DNA of 18,145 nucleotides from positions 814-18,958 of the forward strand of contig DMCZ01000113.1 in NCBI GenBank assembly GCA_003446655.1, written 5' to 3'. The notes beneath the pieces are model-generated. The model was not told the DNA's origin and did no database searches. It was given only the letters and a program-made list of their open reading frames with translations. The position numbers and the translations under genes are program-made. Below, one piece after another: positions 1-7,174 of the stretch (position 1 is the stretch's first letter; every line of letters starts with the position of its first letter). Source of the stretch: Thauera sp. (lineage in GTDB: Bacteria > Pseudomonadota > Gammaproteobacteria > Burkholderiales > Rhodocyclaceae).

Positions 1-281
1 ACGCCCGCGGCGCGCTGCATCTGACCGGCCTTGAGCGCACGCGCGCCATCGAGCACCGTCACCAGCGCCCCCATCACCACCAGCAGCCAGACGGTCGCCG
101 GCAGCGCACCCGACTGCATCATCGCCAGCGTCAGCGCCCCGTAGGCCACGAACTCGCCCTGCTGGATGAAGATCACCCGCGTGACCGCGAACACCAGCAC
201 CAGCGCCAGCGCCAAGAGCGCGTAGATCGCGCCGTTGGTGATGCCGTCCTGGCCCAGGATCAGTGCAACCGTTGAATCCAT
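1..281 (-). CDS. livH: LIV-type ABC transporter permease, LivH-like (partial, C-terminus beyond left edge)
   Basis: Inner-membrane permease of a branched-chain amino acid-type (HAAT) ABC importer; only the first 93 codons are present and the gene runs off the left edge. The reading begins MDSTVALILGQDGITNGAIY and continues with a hydrophobic helix (ALLALALVLVFAVTRVIF) and the IFIQQGEFVAYGAL stretch, the usual N-terminal signature of LivH permeases (helix, then GEF near the membrane face). An AAGGAGG ribosome binding site lies 6 bases before the ATG. It follows the binding-protein gene at 433-1587 in the same direction after a 151-bp gap containing a hairpin. Given the upstream mhpA and mhpB, I infer that this importer carries an aromatic acid rather than an amino acid; the substrate is not visible from sequence. 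The remaining components (LivM, LivG, LivF) are expected to the left. Confidence 0.88.
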   Translation of the reverse strand, partial: MDSTVALILGQDGITNGAIYALLALALVLVFAVTRVIFIQQGEFVAYGALTLAMMQSGALPATVWLLVVMGALVTVLDGARALKAGQMQRAAG

Positions 282-384
282 CTCGTCCTCCTTCGCTCCA
301 CCCCGCACGCAGCGAGAGGCTGCTCCGCAAGCGCACCCGTTACGGGAGCGGTCTGCGGCGTGTGCAGGGGGAGTGCATGGGAAA

Positions 385-419
385 TGCGCGCCCCTGCCTC
401 AGCCGGCAGGGAGCGCGCA
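385..419 (-). terminator. Intra-operon hairpin between binding protein and permease
   Basis: Positions 385-398 (TGCGCGCCCCTGCC) and 405-419 are complementary over 14 pairs with one bulged A at 412 and a 6-base loop. Reading along the minus-strand transcript, the hairpin lies just after the binding-protein stop codon and before livH. No strong T-run follows (ATTTCCC), so it is more likely an attenuator or an mRNA-stabilising stem than a full terminator. Such stems would let the binding protein be made in excess over the permease. The function is inferred. Confidence 0.5.
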
Positions 420-432
420 TGCGTTGGCTTGC

Positions 433-1587
433 TTACTTGACGAGCGACCACTTGCCGTTGGCGACCTCGATCAGCACGACCGCCTTCGGGTCGTAGCCGC
501 CGTGATCCTCGGCGCTCAGGGTGTAGGTGCCATTGACGCCGACCAGACCCTTGGTGCTCTCGAGCGCCTTGCGGATGCCGTCGCGGAACTCCGCGGTGCC
601 CGGCTTGGCCGTCTTGATGGCTTCCTTCATGGCGTTCTCGAGCAGCAGGCCGGCGTCGAAGGCCGCGCCGGCGAAGGTCGAGCGCGAATCGGCGCCGAGC
701 TTGCCTTCGAGCTGCTGCAGGAAGGCCACGCCGGCGGTCTTGTTGGGGTGGCCGTCGGGCAGCTGCTCGGCGACCAGCACCGGTGCGACCGGCAGGCGTG
801 CGCCTTCGACGTTCTTGCCGCCCAGACGCAGGAACTCCTTGTTGGCGACCGCGTGCGACTGGTAGATCGGGCCCTTGAAGCCGCGCTCGCGCAGCGTGGT
901 CTGCGGCAGGGCGGCCGGCGTGCCCGAGCCGCCGACGAAGACCGCGTCCGGACGCGCCGACAGCACCTTCAGCGACTGGCCGGTCACCGAAGTGTCGGTG
1001 CGGGCGTAGCGCTCGGTGGCGACGATCTTGATGCCGGCGGCCTGGGTGGTCTGGGTCAGCGCCTTCAGCAGCAGCTCGCCCCAGGAGTCCGAGAAGCCGA
1101 TGAAGCCGACGGTCTTGACGCCCTTGGCCTTCATGTCCTCGACCACGCGGCCGACCATGATGTCGGCGGTAGGCTCGACGCGGAAGGCCCAGGCGCGTTT
1201 GTCGGCGGCGGGGTCGATCGGGGCGATCGACAGCATCGGCACCTTGGCCTCGTTGGCGACGTCGACCATCGCCATGCCGTTGGTGATCAGGTTGGGGCCG
1301 ATGATGGCGTCTACCTTGTCCTCGCCGACCAGCTTGCGGGTGTTCTTGACTGCGTTGGTCGGGTCGGTGGCGTCGTCGAGGACGATGTAGTTGATCTTCT
1401 CGCCGCCGAGGCTGGCGGGCATGAACTCGATCGCCTTCTTCGTCTCGGCGCCGAGCGAGGCGGCGGGGCCGGTGAGCGAGAACACGACGCCGACGTTGAT
1501 GTCGGCGAGCGCGGGGCCGGCGGACAGGGCGAGGGCGAGGGCGGCGAGTTGAGTCTTGATGCGCAGGGTCTTGTTGCGAGTCGTCAT
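433..1587 (-). CDS. Periplasmic ABC-transporter substrate-binding protein (Peripla_BP_6 / LivJ-like)
   Basis: Captures a small ligand in the periplasm and delivers it to the adjacent LivH-type permease. The protein (384 residues from the chosen start) has a Sec signal peptide: basic MTTRNKTLRIK, a hydrophobic stretch, then a likely cut after AGPALA at about residue 28. The mature part begins DINVGVVFSLTGPAASLG, the typical opening of type I LIV-family binding proteins, followed by ETKKAIEF and VLDDATDPTNAVKNTRKL. A start two codons upstream (1593) also exists, but AGGAG abuts that ATG directly, whereas it sits 6 bases before the ATG at 1587, so 1587 is preferred. It lies 75 bp after mhpB and before livH, on the same strand. 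Its context suggests an aryl-propionate or related acid as ligand. It is strikingly similar to the binding protein at 7175-8311. Confidence 0.93.
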   Translation of the reverse strand: MTTRNKTLRIKTQLAALALALSAGPALADINVGVVFSLTGPAASLGAETKKAIEFMPASLGGEKINYIVLDDATDPTNAVKNTRKLVGEDKVDAIIGPNLITNGMAMVDVANEAKVPMLSIAPIDPAADKRAWAFRVEPTADIMVGRVVEDMKAKGVKTVGFIGFSDSWGELLLKALTQTTQAAGIKIVATERYARTDTSVTGQSLKVLSARPDAVFVGGSGTPAALPQTTLRERGFKGPIYQSHAVANKEFLRLGGKNVEGARLPVAPVLVAEQLPDGHPNKTAGVAFLQQLEGKLGADSRSTFAGAAFDAGLLLENAMKEAIKTAKPGTAEFRDGIRKALESTKGLVGVNGTYTLSAEDHGGYDPKAVVLIEVANGKWSLVK

Positions 1588-1662
1588 TTTCATCTCCTGG
1601 TCTCTCTGATTGTCAGGATGTTGCGGTGTGTGAAGCGAAGGTGCGTCGGGGGAAGCTGTGGC

Positions 1663-2610
1663 TCAGTGCGAACGGCCGCTGAGGGCGCCGAAGCCGGCGA
1701 TCCACTCCGGAATTTCGCGGTAGTAGCGTTCCTCGGCCTGCCAGGCGCCGCTGCAGGCAGCGTCCATCGCCGCCACCGCCGCGACCCAGGTCTTGACCTC
1801 GTGCGCCGAGCCGCCGGCGTCCGCGGTGATGTCGGCGTTGCGGTAGGCGTCGAGCGCCGCCCAGTCGCGCGCGGCGAGCTGCTCCATGAGCCTGCGGTCC
1901 CACTCGGCGTTGAGCGGGTGCAGGGTGCTGGTGCCGGCGGTGAAGGCCTCGGCTGCGGCAATCGTGCGCGCCTGGCGGGCAGCGCGGGCTTCGGGCGAGG
2001 GGTTGCGGTTGCTGATCAGGCGGGCGATGACCTCCGGGTCGGTCGCGGTCGCCAGCTGCGGTACCGGCGGGTTGTGCGACAGGCCGCCGGAGCCGATGAA
2101 CAGCGCGCGCTGGCCCTGGGTGCGGGCGAAGCGGCCGACCGCCTCGCCGAGCAGGCGGGCGCGCTGGAAGCTCACCACCGGCGGCGCCACCGAGTTGATG
2201 AAGATCGGCACCACCGGGTAGCGGTCGAGCGCGCCGGTGAGCTCTTCGAGCGGCTGGGCGCAGCCGTGGTCGACCTGCATGCGGTAGGAGAAGCCGAGAT
2301 CGATGCCGGCATCGACCACCGCCTGGGCGCAGGCTTCGGCGAGCGTGCGCGGCACGTTGAGCGGGCCAGCCGTGGTCTGGTAGTCCCCCACCGACTCGGC
2401 CGCCATGCCGATGCAGAACTGCGGCATCAGCTCGAGGAAGAAGCCGTTGAGGTGGTCGGGCCAGAACAGGTAGATCACCTCGGGGTCGAAGGCCTCGACC
2501 TCCGCGCGCAGGGTCGCGACCAGCCCGGCCACCTCCTTGACGACGGCGGCCTCGGGGTCGAAGTAGCCCTTCAGCGGGGTGTGCGACAGGCACTGCAGGC
2601 GGGCTTGCAT
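1663..2610 (-). CDS. mhpB: 2,3-dihydroxyphenylpropionate/2,3-dihydroxycinnamate 1,2-dioxygenase (LigB-type extradiol dioxygenase)
   Basis: Cytoplasmic Fe(II) enzyme that opens the catechol ring of 2,3-dihydroxyphenylpropionate next to the hydroxyls, giving a meta-cleavage product. The 315-residue protein follows E. coli MhpB (about 314) along its whole length: CLSHTPLKGYFDP at the start, PDHLNGFF near 51-58, MQVDHGCAQPL with His115, GSGGLSHNPPVP with His179, and RYYREIPEWIAGFG at the end. His115 and His179 are the residues known to matter for catalysis in E. coli MhpB, and both fall at the same numbers here. The start ATG overlaps the mhpA stop codon (TGATG), implying translational coupling. 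The same frame stays open upstream to 2922, but that part lies inside mhpA and does not resemble the family. No mhpC or mhpD homologue is seen downstream within the window. Confidence 0.96.
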   Translation of the reverse strand: MQARLQCLSHTPLKGYFDPEAAVVKEVAGLVATLRAEVEAFDPEVIYLFWPDHLNGFFLELMPQFCIGMAAESVGDYQTTAGPLNVPRTLAEACAQAVVDAGIDLGFSYRMQVDHGCAQPLEELTGALDRYPVVPIFINSVAPPVVSFQRARLLGEAVGRFARTQGQRALFIGSGGLSHNPPVPQLATATDPEVIARLISNRNPSPEARAARQARTIAAAEAFTAGTSTLHPLNAEWDRRLMEQLAARDWAALDAYRNADITADAGGSAHEVKTWVAAVAAMDAACSGAWQAEERYYREIPEWIAGFGALSGRSH

Positions 2611-4334
2611 CAGGCGGCTCCCTTGACCACGTTCAAGCCCATCTTGTCGGCGAGCTGCGACAGCAGTTCGTTGATCTTGACCGGGTAGGCGAGGCCGGCG
2701 ACGAAGCGGTCGGGACGGATCACCGCCACCGCGCCCGGGTAGCTGCCGAACCATTCCTTGAGGCGCATCTGCTCGTCGCCGACGACGATGGCGTCGGGGC
2801 CGATGTCGCGGTCGCGGTGGATCTGCACCACCGGCTTCACCGTGATGATGCGCCCGCCGAGGGCGGCGAGGATGTCGCGGCTCCGCTGGTTGAGCCAGAA
2901 GCTCGGATCGACGCCCCAGCACACCAGCGCGAAACCGCTGCCCATGACGTCGTCGAGCAGCTTGATCTCGCCGTCGCGGGTGCGCACCCTGGGCTGGATG
3001 AAGAGCTTGCCGACCGGCGAGTGCTTGCCCACGCGCCTGGTCGGCATCAGGCGACCGAGCAGCGGGGTCTTGCGTGCGAGCTGGCAGAGCAGCTGCTTGA
3101 AGCCCGGCTCGGTGTTGACCTCGGCTTCGCTGACGACCAGCCCGGTCTCGTACTTGGGCATCGGCTTGAAGCGCATCTCGGTGAAGTAGCGCTTGGCCGG
3201 CGGCACCAGGTTGAGCGCCCAGGTGGTGAAGTCGCGCGCGGCGACCACCGCCGGGTTACGCGGCGAGAAGATGCGGCCGGCGGTGACCGACAGGTCGATC
3301 ATCGCCTTGGCGTGCGGCGGGCGCTCGAGCTGGTAGGTGTCGAGCAGCTTCTCGGAGGCGATGCCCTTGACCACGTAGGCCAGTTTCCAGCCCAGGTTGG
3401 CGGCATCGCGCATGCCGGTGTTGTAGCCCTGGCCCTGCCACACCGGCATGATGTGCGCCGCGTCGCCGGCGAGCATCACGCGACCCACCTTCCAGCGGTC
3501 GGCGATGCGGGCGTTGTGGGTGTAGACGCGCTTGCGGATGTAGTCCAGGCTGGTGGCGTCGACGCCCGGCGGCAGCACCTTGGCCATCAACATGGCCATG
3601 TTGTGCGGCTGGGTCATTTCCTCTTCGGTCTCGTTCTCGAAGATCATGAACTCGAAGCGGCGGATCGAATCCGGCAGCGCGACCGACACGTAGGGGCGTG
3701 AGGGATCGCAGTGCATGTAGATGTTGGGGATGCCGAGCGGGTCGTTACGCACGTCCACCACCAGCCACTTGGAGGTGTCGGTGAAGCCGCCGAAGCCGAC
3801 GTTGAGCGCGGTACGGATCGGGCTGCGGCCGCCGTCGCTGCCGACCAGCCAGCGCGTGCGCAGGGTGTACACCGTGCCGTCGCTGCGCTTGACGTCGAGG
3901 CTCACGCCGTCAGCGTCCTGCTCGAAGCGCAGCACGTCGCTGCCCAGGCGCACATCGACGTTGTCGAAACGCTTGAGGCCGTCGAGCAGCACGCGGTCGA
4001 CCAGCGGCTGGTTGAAGGCGTTGCGGCGCGACCAGCCGAACTCGTCGGTGCGCGGCTCGATCGACGCGAAGCAGCGTCCGCTCTTGGTGACGAAGCGCAT
4101 CCAGTGGTAGGGGGTCAGATGCGGCAGCACCGCCTCGGCCATGCCGATGCCCTGCAGCGTGCGCAGGCACTCGTCGTCCATGCCGACCGCGCGCGGGTAG
4201 TCGATCAGCTCGTCGCCGCGCTCGAGCAGGATGGCCTTGACGCCGTGCAGGCCGAGCATGCTGGTGAGGGCGAGGCCGACCGGGCCGGCGCCGACGACGA
4301 CGACGTCGGCATCGAAGCGAGGGTTTTCGTTCAT
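2610..4334 (-). CDS. mhpA: 3-(3-hydroxyphenyl)propionate hydroxylase (FAD monooxygenase)
   Basis: Flavoprotein aromatic hydroxylase that uses NAD(P)H and O2 to turn 3-(3-hydroxyphenyl)propionate into the 2,3-diol, the substrate of MhpB. The 574-residue protein has the Rossmann GAGPVG at 15-20, the LIDYPRAVGMDDECLRTLQ segment, FGWSRRNAFNQP, the GSDGGRS motif near 165, the FAD-ribityl motif GDAAHIMPVWQGQGYNTGMRDA near 287, and RYFTEMRFKPMP, all close to E. coli MhpA (554 residues). The C-terminal thioredoxin-like region ends in RPDRFVAG. An AGGAG lies 8 bases before the ATG. It is the first gene of the minus-strand mhp operon, and its stop overlaps mhpB by one base. It is divergent from mhpR across 195 bp, so it is probably under MhpR control. 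The exact preferred substrate (phenylpropionate, cinnamate or a homologue) cannot be read from sequence. Confidence 0.95.
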   Translation of the reverse strand: MNENPRFDADVVVVGAGPVGLALTSMLGLHGVKAILLERGDELIDYPRAVGMDDECLRTLQGIGMAEAVLPHLTPYHWMRFVTKSGRCFASIEPRTDEFGWSRRNAFNQPLVDRVLLDGLKRFDNVDVRLGSDVLRFEQDADGVSLDVKRSDGTVYTLRTRWLVGSDGGRSPIRTALNVGFGGFTDTSKWLVVDVRNDPLGIPNIYMHCDPSRPYVSVALPDSIRRFEFMIFENETEEEMTQPHNMAMLMAKVLPPGVDATSLDYIRKRVYTHNARIADRWKVGRVMLAGDAAHIMPVWQGQGYNTGMRDAANLGWKLAYVVKGIASEKLLDTYQLERPPHAKAMIDLSVTAGRIFSPRNPAVVAARDFTTWALNLVPPAKRYFTEMRFKPMPKYETGLVVSEAEVNTEPGFKQLLCQLARKTPLLGRLMPTRRVGKHSPVGKLFIQPRVRTRDGEIKLLDDVMGSGFALVCWGVDPSFWLNQRSRDILAALGGRIITVKPVVQIHRDRDIGPDAIVVGDEQMRLKEWFGSYPGAVAVIRPDRFVAGLAYPVKINELLSQLADKMGLNVVKGAA

Positions 4335-4368
4335 GTTGCGGACTCCTGTTGTGTGCGGGGCGGCGCGG

Positions 4369-4390
4369 GATCGCCGTTGCCAGGGCGATC
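4369..4390. repeat. Inverted repeat GATCGCC-N8-GGCGATC in the mhpA leader
   Basis: Seven-base perfect arms (4369-4375 and 4384-4390) around an 8-base spacer lie between the mhpA start and its probable promoter. It could form a small stem in the 5' untranslated RNA. It may be chance in this GC-rich sequence. Confidence 0.35.
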
Positions 4391-4420
4391 TGCGGCGGCG
4401 GATTCGGGTAAGAAGCGTTT

Positions 4421-4462
4421 TTTATGCGGCGATCAGTTGGACGGAGTCTAGAAATTCTCGAC
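4421..4462. promoter_or_regulatory. mhpA/mhpR divergent control region: interrupted 17-bp palindrome and possible mhpA promoter
   Basis: The 195 bp between mhpA and mhpR are clearly richer in A and T than the genes. The best symmetric site is GTCtAGAAaTTCTcGAC at 4446-4462 (seven of eight base pairs of the dyad matched), a size fitting an IclR-family operator. On the minus strand, TAGACT (4445-4450) and CATAAA (4421-4426) are 18 bp apart and could be a weak sigma70-type promoter for mhpA overlapping the palindrome. Poor match to consensus would fit an activator-dependent promoter, as known for E. coli MhpR. Both assignments are by eye. Confidence 0.35.
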
Positions 4463-4529
4463 AGTCCGAACAAAAACACTTCGACCACCGTCCACATAGC
4501 GCACAACTCTGTTTAAAAAGGATTTTTGA

Positions 4530-5324
4530 ATGAGGCCAGACACGGGCGCCGACTACGGAACGGTGCGCAGCCTTGCCCGCGGGCTGGAGTTGCTGCGCGT
4601 GCTGAACCGCCACGACAAGGGGCGCGCCTCGCTCGCCCAGCTTGCCGCCGGCACCGGGCTGCACCGCACGACGGTGCGCCGGCTGCTGGAGACGCTGATC
4701 GAGGAGGGCTATGTGAAGCGCAGCGTGTCGGACGACCGCTACGTGCTGACCTTGAACGTGCGCGCCCTGTCCGAAGGCTTCAAGGACGAGGAGCGCATCT
4801 CGATGGTGTCGGGCCCGGTGCTCGCCCAGCTGCTGCAGCAGGTGCGCTGGCCCTCGGACCTATGCACGCCCGACGGCGGCTCGATGCTGATCCGCGAGTC
4901 GACCCACCGCTTCAGCTCGCTGTCCTTCAACCGTGCGATGGTGGGCGAGCGCCTGCCGATGCTGCTGACCGCGGCCGGGCGCGCCTATTTCTGCTATTGC
5001 GCCGACGCCGAGCGCGAGGCGCTGCTGGTGCTGTTGTGCCGCGATCCGGTGCAGGCGGCGCTGGCCAATGACGGCAAGTTCATCGCCAACCTGCTCGAGC
5101 AGACGCGCAGCCGCGGCTACGCCTCCAACGAGGGCGACTGGAGCGCGGAGCGCAAGATCGGCGCGATCGCGGTGCCGGTGTTCGAGGACGGAAAGGTGAT
5201 CGCCAGCATCAACGTGATCTACCTCGTGCGTGCGGTCTCGCATGCCGAGGCTGTGGCGCGCTACCTGCCGGCGCTGGTCGCGGCAGGGCGTCAGCTGGAG
5301 GTGGCGCTGAGTGAGCCGGTGTAG
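4530..5324 (+). CDS. mhpR: IclR-family transcriptional regulator, MhpR-like
   Basis: Probable activator of the divergent mhp operon, responding to a phenylpropionate-type inducer. The 264-residue protein has an N-terminal winged helix-turn-helix (about residues 10-75) with the run LHRTTVRRLLETL identical to the equivalent helix of E. coli MhpR, preceded by TVRSLARGLELLRVLN. The IclR effector domain follows (about 85-255): LSEGFKDEERIS, HRFSSLSFNRAMVGERLPML and KIGAIAVPVFEDGKVIASINVIY, again matching MhpR. The ATG is supported by AAGGA at 4518-4522, 7 bases upstream. The gene is transcribed away from mhpA and converges with the flavin monooxygenase gene at 5396-7141; a GC-rich hairpin lies in the 71 bp between them. 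The inducer is inferred from the neighbours. Confidence 0.93.
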   Translation: MRPDTGADYGTVRSLARGLELLRVLNRHDKGRASLAQLAAGTGLHRTTVRRLLETLIEEGYVKRSVSDDRYVLTLNVRALSEGFKDEERISMVSGPVLAQLLQQVRWPSDLCTPDGGSMLIRESTHRFSSLSFNRAMVGERLPMLLTAAGRAYFCYCADAEREALLVLLCRDPVQAALANDGKFIANLLEQTRSRGYASNEGDWSAERKIGAIAVPVFEDGKVIASINVIYLVRAVSHAEAVARYLPALVAAGRQLEVALSEPV

Positions 5325-5347
5325 TGAGGCTCGAGCACTGAGGGGCG

Positions 5348-5380
5348 GGGCGGATGCCGGTTCGGCCCGGCGATCCGCCC
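5348..5380. terminator. Hairpin between convergent mhpR and monooxygenase genes
   Basis: GGGCGGAT (5348-5355) pairs with ATCCGCCC (5373-5380), and inside it GCCGG (5356-5360) pairs with CCGGC (5367-5371), with one bulged G and loop TTCGGC. It sits in the 71-bp gap between the two stop codons and would form in transcripts from either side. There is no U-tract on either side, so termination strength is uncertain. Confidence 0.6.
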
Positions 5381-5395
5381 GCGCAGGCCGAGCCT

Positions 5396-7141
5396 TCAGC
5401 CGCGGTCGAGGACCGCTGTGATGGCGCCGCGAAGCTGGCGCAAGGCCTCGTCCTTGTCCACCACCGCCTGCGGCTGGCGCCAGGCGACGTAGCCGTCCGG
5501 ACGCACCAGCACGGCGCCCGCTTCGTCGATCTCGCGGATTTTCTGCCAGGCGCAGTACGCATCGAGCGCGCCGTCGCGGCCGGTGACCACCGTGCGCAGG
5601 AAGGGCAGCGCCAGCGCTTGTGCGGCCGCCACCCAGGCCTCGCCGGCGAGGCCGGTGACCAGGGAGAACTGGCCCTTGCCGGTCACGTCCAGCGTGGAGA
5701 CGCGGCGGCCGCGGCGGTCGATCAGCCAGGCGTGAGGGATCTTCGCGCCGGGGCGGGTGGTGGCCTGCAGGTAAAGCTCCGGGTCGCGCTGCCACGCTTC
5801 CTCGCCCGCCGTCGGGTCGGGGATGACGGCGGAGGACGCGTAGCGCTGGTTCATCTCCACGCCCTGGGCATTGAACTCGCGGTTCTTGAGCTCGAGTGCC
5901 GCTTGCGCCGCCTGGCGGGCCTTCACGCCTTCCGGGCCGGGATCCTTGAAGCGCGTGATGCCGGCCTGAACCGGGTTGTCGGCGCCTTCGACGCGGAACG
6001 CCGCCTTGATTGGGCCATAGTCGAGGCGCGACTGGTTGGCGCGCTTGACGATCTGTCGGCCGACGGGTGCCCGCTCGGCGCTGTAGGTCTCGAGCAGGCG
6101 CGGACCGGCGTGGCCCTTGACGACATAGGCCAGCTTCCAGGCCAGGTTGAACGCGTCCTGCACGCAGGTGTTCAGCCCCAGGCCGCTCGAAGGCGGGTGG
6201 CGATGGACGGCGTCGCCGGCGCAGAACACGCGCCCTTTCGAGTATTGCGGCGCATAGGCCTGGTTCACGTACCACACCGAGGTGCGCACGATGTCCACCT
6301 CGAGCTCGGGGTCGCCGACCAGGATGCGGATCTGCTTGAGGACGAACTCGTCGCTGAGATCCGGCTCGCCCTTCGAGATGTCGATCCCCCAGCCGGCGAT
6401 CCACTGCGTCCAGGGCTTGACCGCGCGTAGCAGGCCGAAGCCGATTTCGCCGAAGGCGGCGTTCGGCGTCACGATCCAGTGCAGGATGCTCGGCCGGTGT
6501 TCGACGTAGCGGGTGAGGTCGGCGTTGAAGATGGCGTAAGTGGTGCCGGCACGGGCGAGCTGGCCCTCGACCGCCAGGCCGGCATCCTCGAGCACCTTGG
6601 ACTTGGCACCGTCCGCGCCGACGAGGAAGCGCGCCCGCATCGTATATTCGCGCTCGCTGAGACGGTCGCGCAGTTGTACCGTCACCCCGCGCTCGTCCTG
6701 GACGTGCGACAGGTACTCGGTATTACAGGCGAAGGTGGCGCCGCGCTCGGCCGCGTTCTTGAACAGGATGGGCTCGATCAGCGGCTGGGGGATGTCGAGC
6801 AGTTCGCAGGGGCTGCCCTGCAGGTAGTCGCCCCTGCGCTCCTCGCCGGTGCCCCAGGCGCGGATGCGGACCAGCTCCTCGCCTGCCAGGCTGGTGGTGA
6901 ACAGGCTGTCGCCCATCAGCTTCCATGGCGTGGCGTAGCGGTAGGCCTCCTCCTCCAGTCCGAGGTCGCGCAGCACCTCCATCGTGCGCTGGTTGGTGAT
7001 GTGGGCGCGGGGGGTGTCCGCGAGCCAGTTGTAGCGCGAAACCACATGCACGCGCACGCCGTAGGTGGCGAGGGCAAGTGCGGTGGTCGCGCCGGCCGGG
7101 CCGGCGCCGACCACAAGCACATCGGCATCGAAAGCTTCCAT
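5396..7141 (-). CDS. FAD-dependent aromatic-ring monooxygenase, TfdB/phenol 2-monooxygenase type
   Basis: NAD(P)H- and O2-dependent flavin hydroxylase of the group containing 2,4-dichlorophenol 6-monooxygenase (TfdB); it should add a hydroxyl beside a phenolic OH. The 581-residue protein shows GAGPAG at 12-17, PRAHITNQRTMEVLRDLGLE near 44, the GADGAKS motif near 176, and near 305 GDAVHRHPPSSGLGLN followed by CVQDAFNLAWKLAY, the signature of the TfdB branch rather than the MhpA branch. The C-terminal thioredoxin-like dimerisation region (about 400-581) ends with VLVRPDGYVAWRQ. AAGGA lies about 10 bases before the ATG. It lies 33 bp downstream of a binding-protein gene on the same strand, suggesting one operon in which the imported compound is hydroxylated. 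The substrate is not determinable; simple phenols, hydroxybenzoates or other hydroxyaromatics are all possible. No dioxygenase gene accompanies it. Confidence 0.88.
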   Translation of the reverse strand: MEAFDADVLVVGAGPAGATTALALATYGVRVHVVSRYNWLADTPRAHITNQRTMEVLRDLGLEEEAYRYATPWKLMGDSLFTTSLAGEELVRIRAWGTGEERRGDYLQGSPCELLDIPQPLIEPILFKNAAERGATFACNTEYLSHVQDERGVTVQLRDRLSEREYTMRARFLVGADGAKSKVLEDAGLAVEGQLARAGTTYAIFNADLTRYVEHRPSILHWIVTPNAAFGEIGFGLLRAVKPWTQWIAGWGIDISKGEPDLSDEFVLKQIRILVGDPELEVDIVRTSVWYVNQAYAPQYSKGRVFCAGDAVHRHPPSSGLGLNTCVQDAFNLAWKLAYVVKGHAGPRLLETYSAERAPVGRQIVKRANQSRLDYGPIKAAFRVEGADNPVQAGITRFKDPGPEGVKARQAAQAALELKNREFNAQGVEMNQRYASSAVIPDPTAGEEAWQRDPELYLQATTRPGAKIPHAWLIDRRGRRVSTLDVTGKGQFSLVTGLAGEAWVAAAQALALPFLRTVVTGRDGALDAYCAWQKIREIDEAGAVLVRPDGYVAWRQPQAVVDKDEALRQLRGAITAVLDRG

Positions 7142-7174
7142 GTTGTGCGTTCCTTCAGTCTTTGTGGCGGGCGC

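Noticed and set aside
235..2688. 817-codon open frame on the plus strand over the binding protein and mhpB
   Set aside because: It is antisense to two well-recognised genes, is Arg/Ala/Gly-rich without any recognisable domain, and is a by-product of the codon bias of high-GC genes.
2611..2922. N-terminal extension of mhpB
   Set aside because: The frame is open, but it overlaps the 3' end of mhpA and does not resemble LigB enzymes; the ATG at 2610 gives the exact family start and the TGATG junction.
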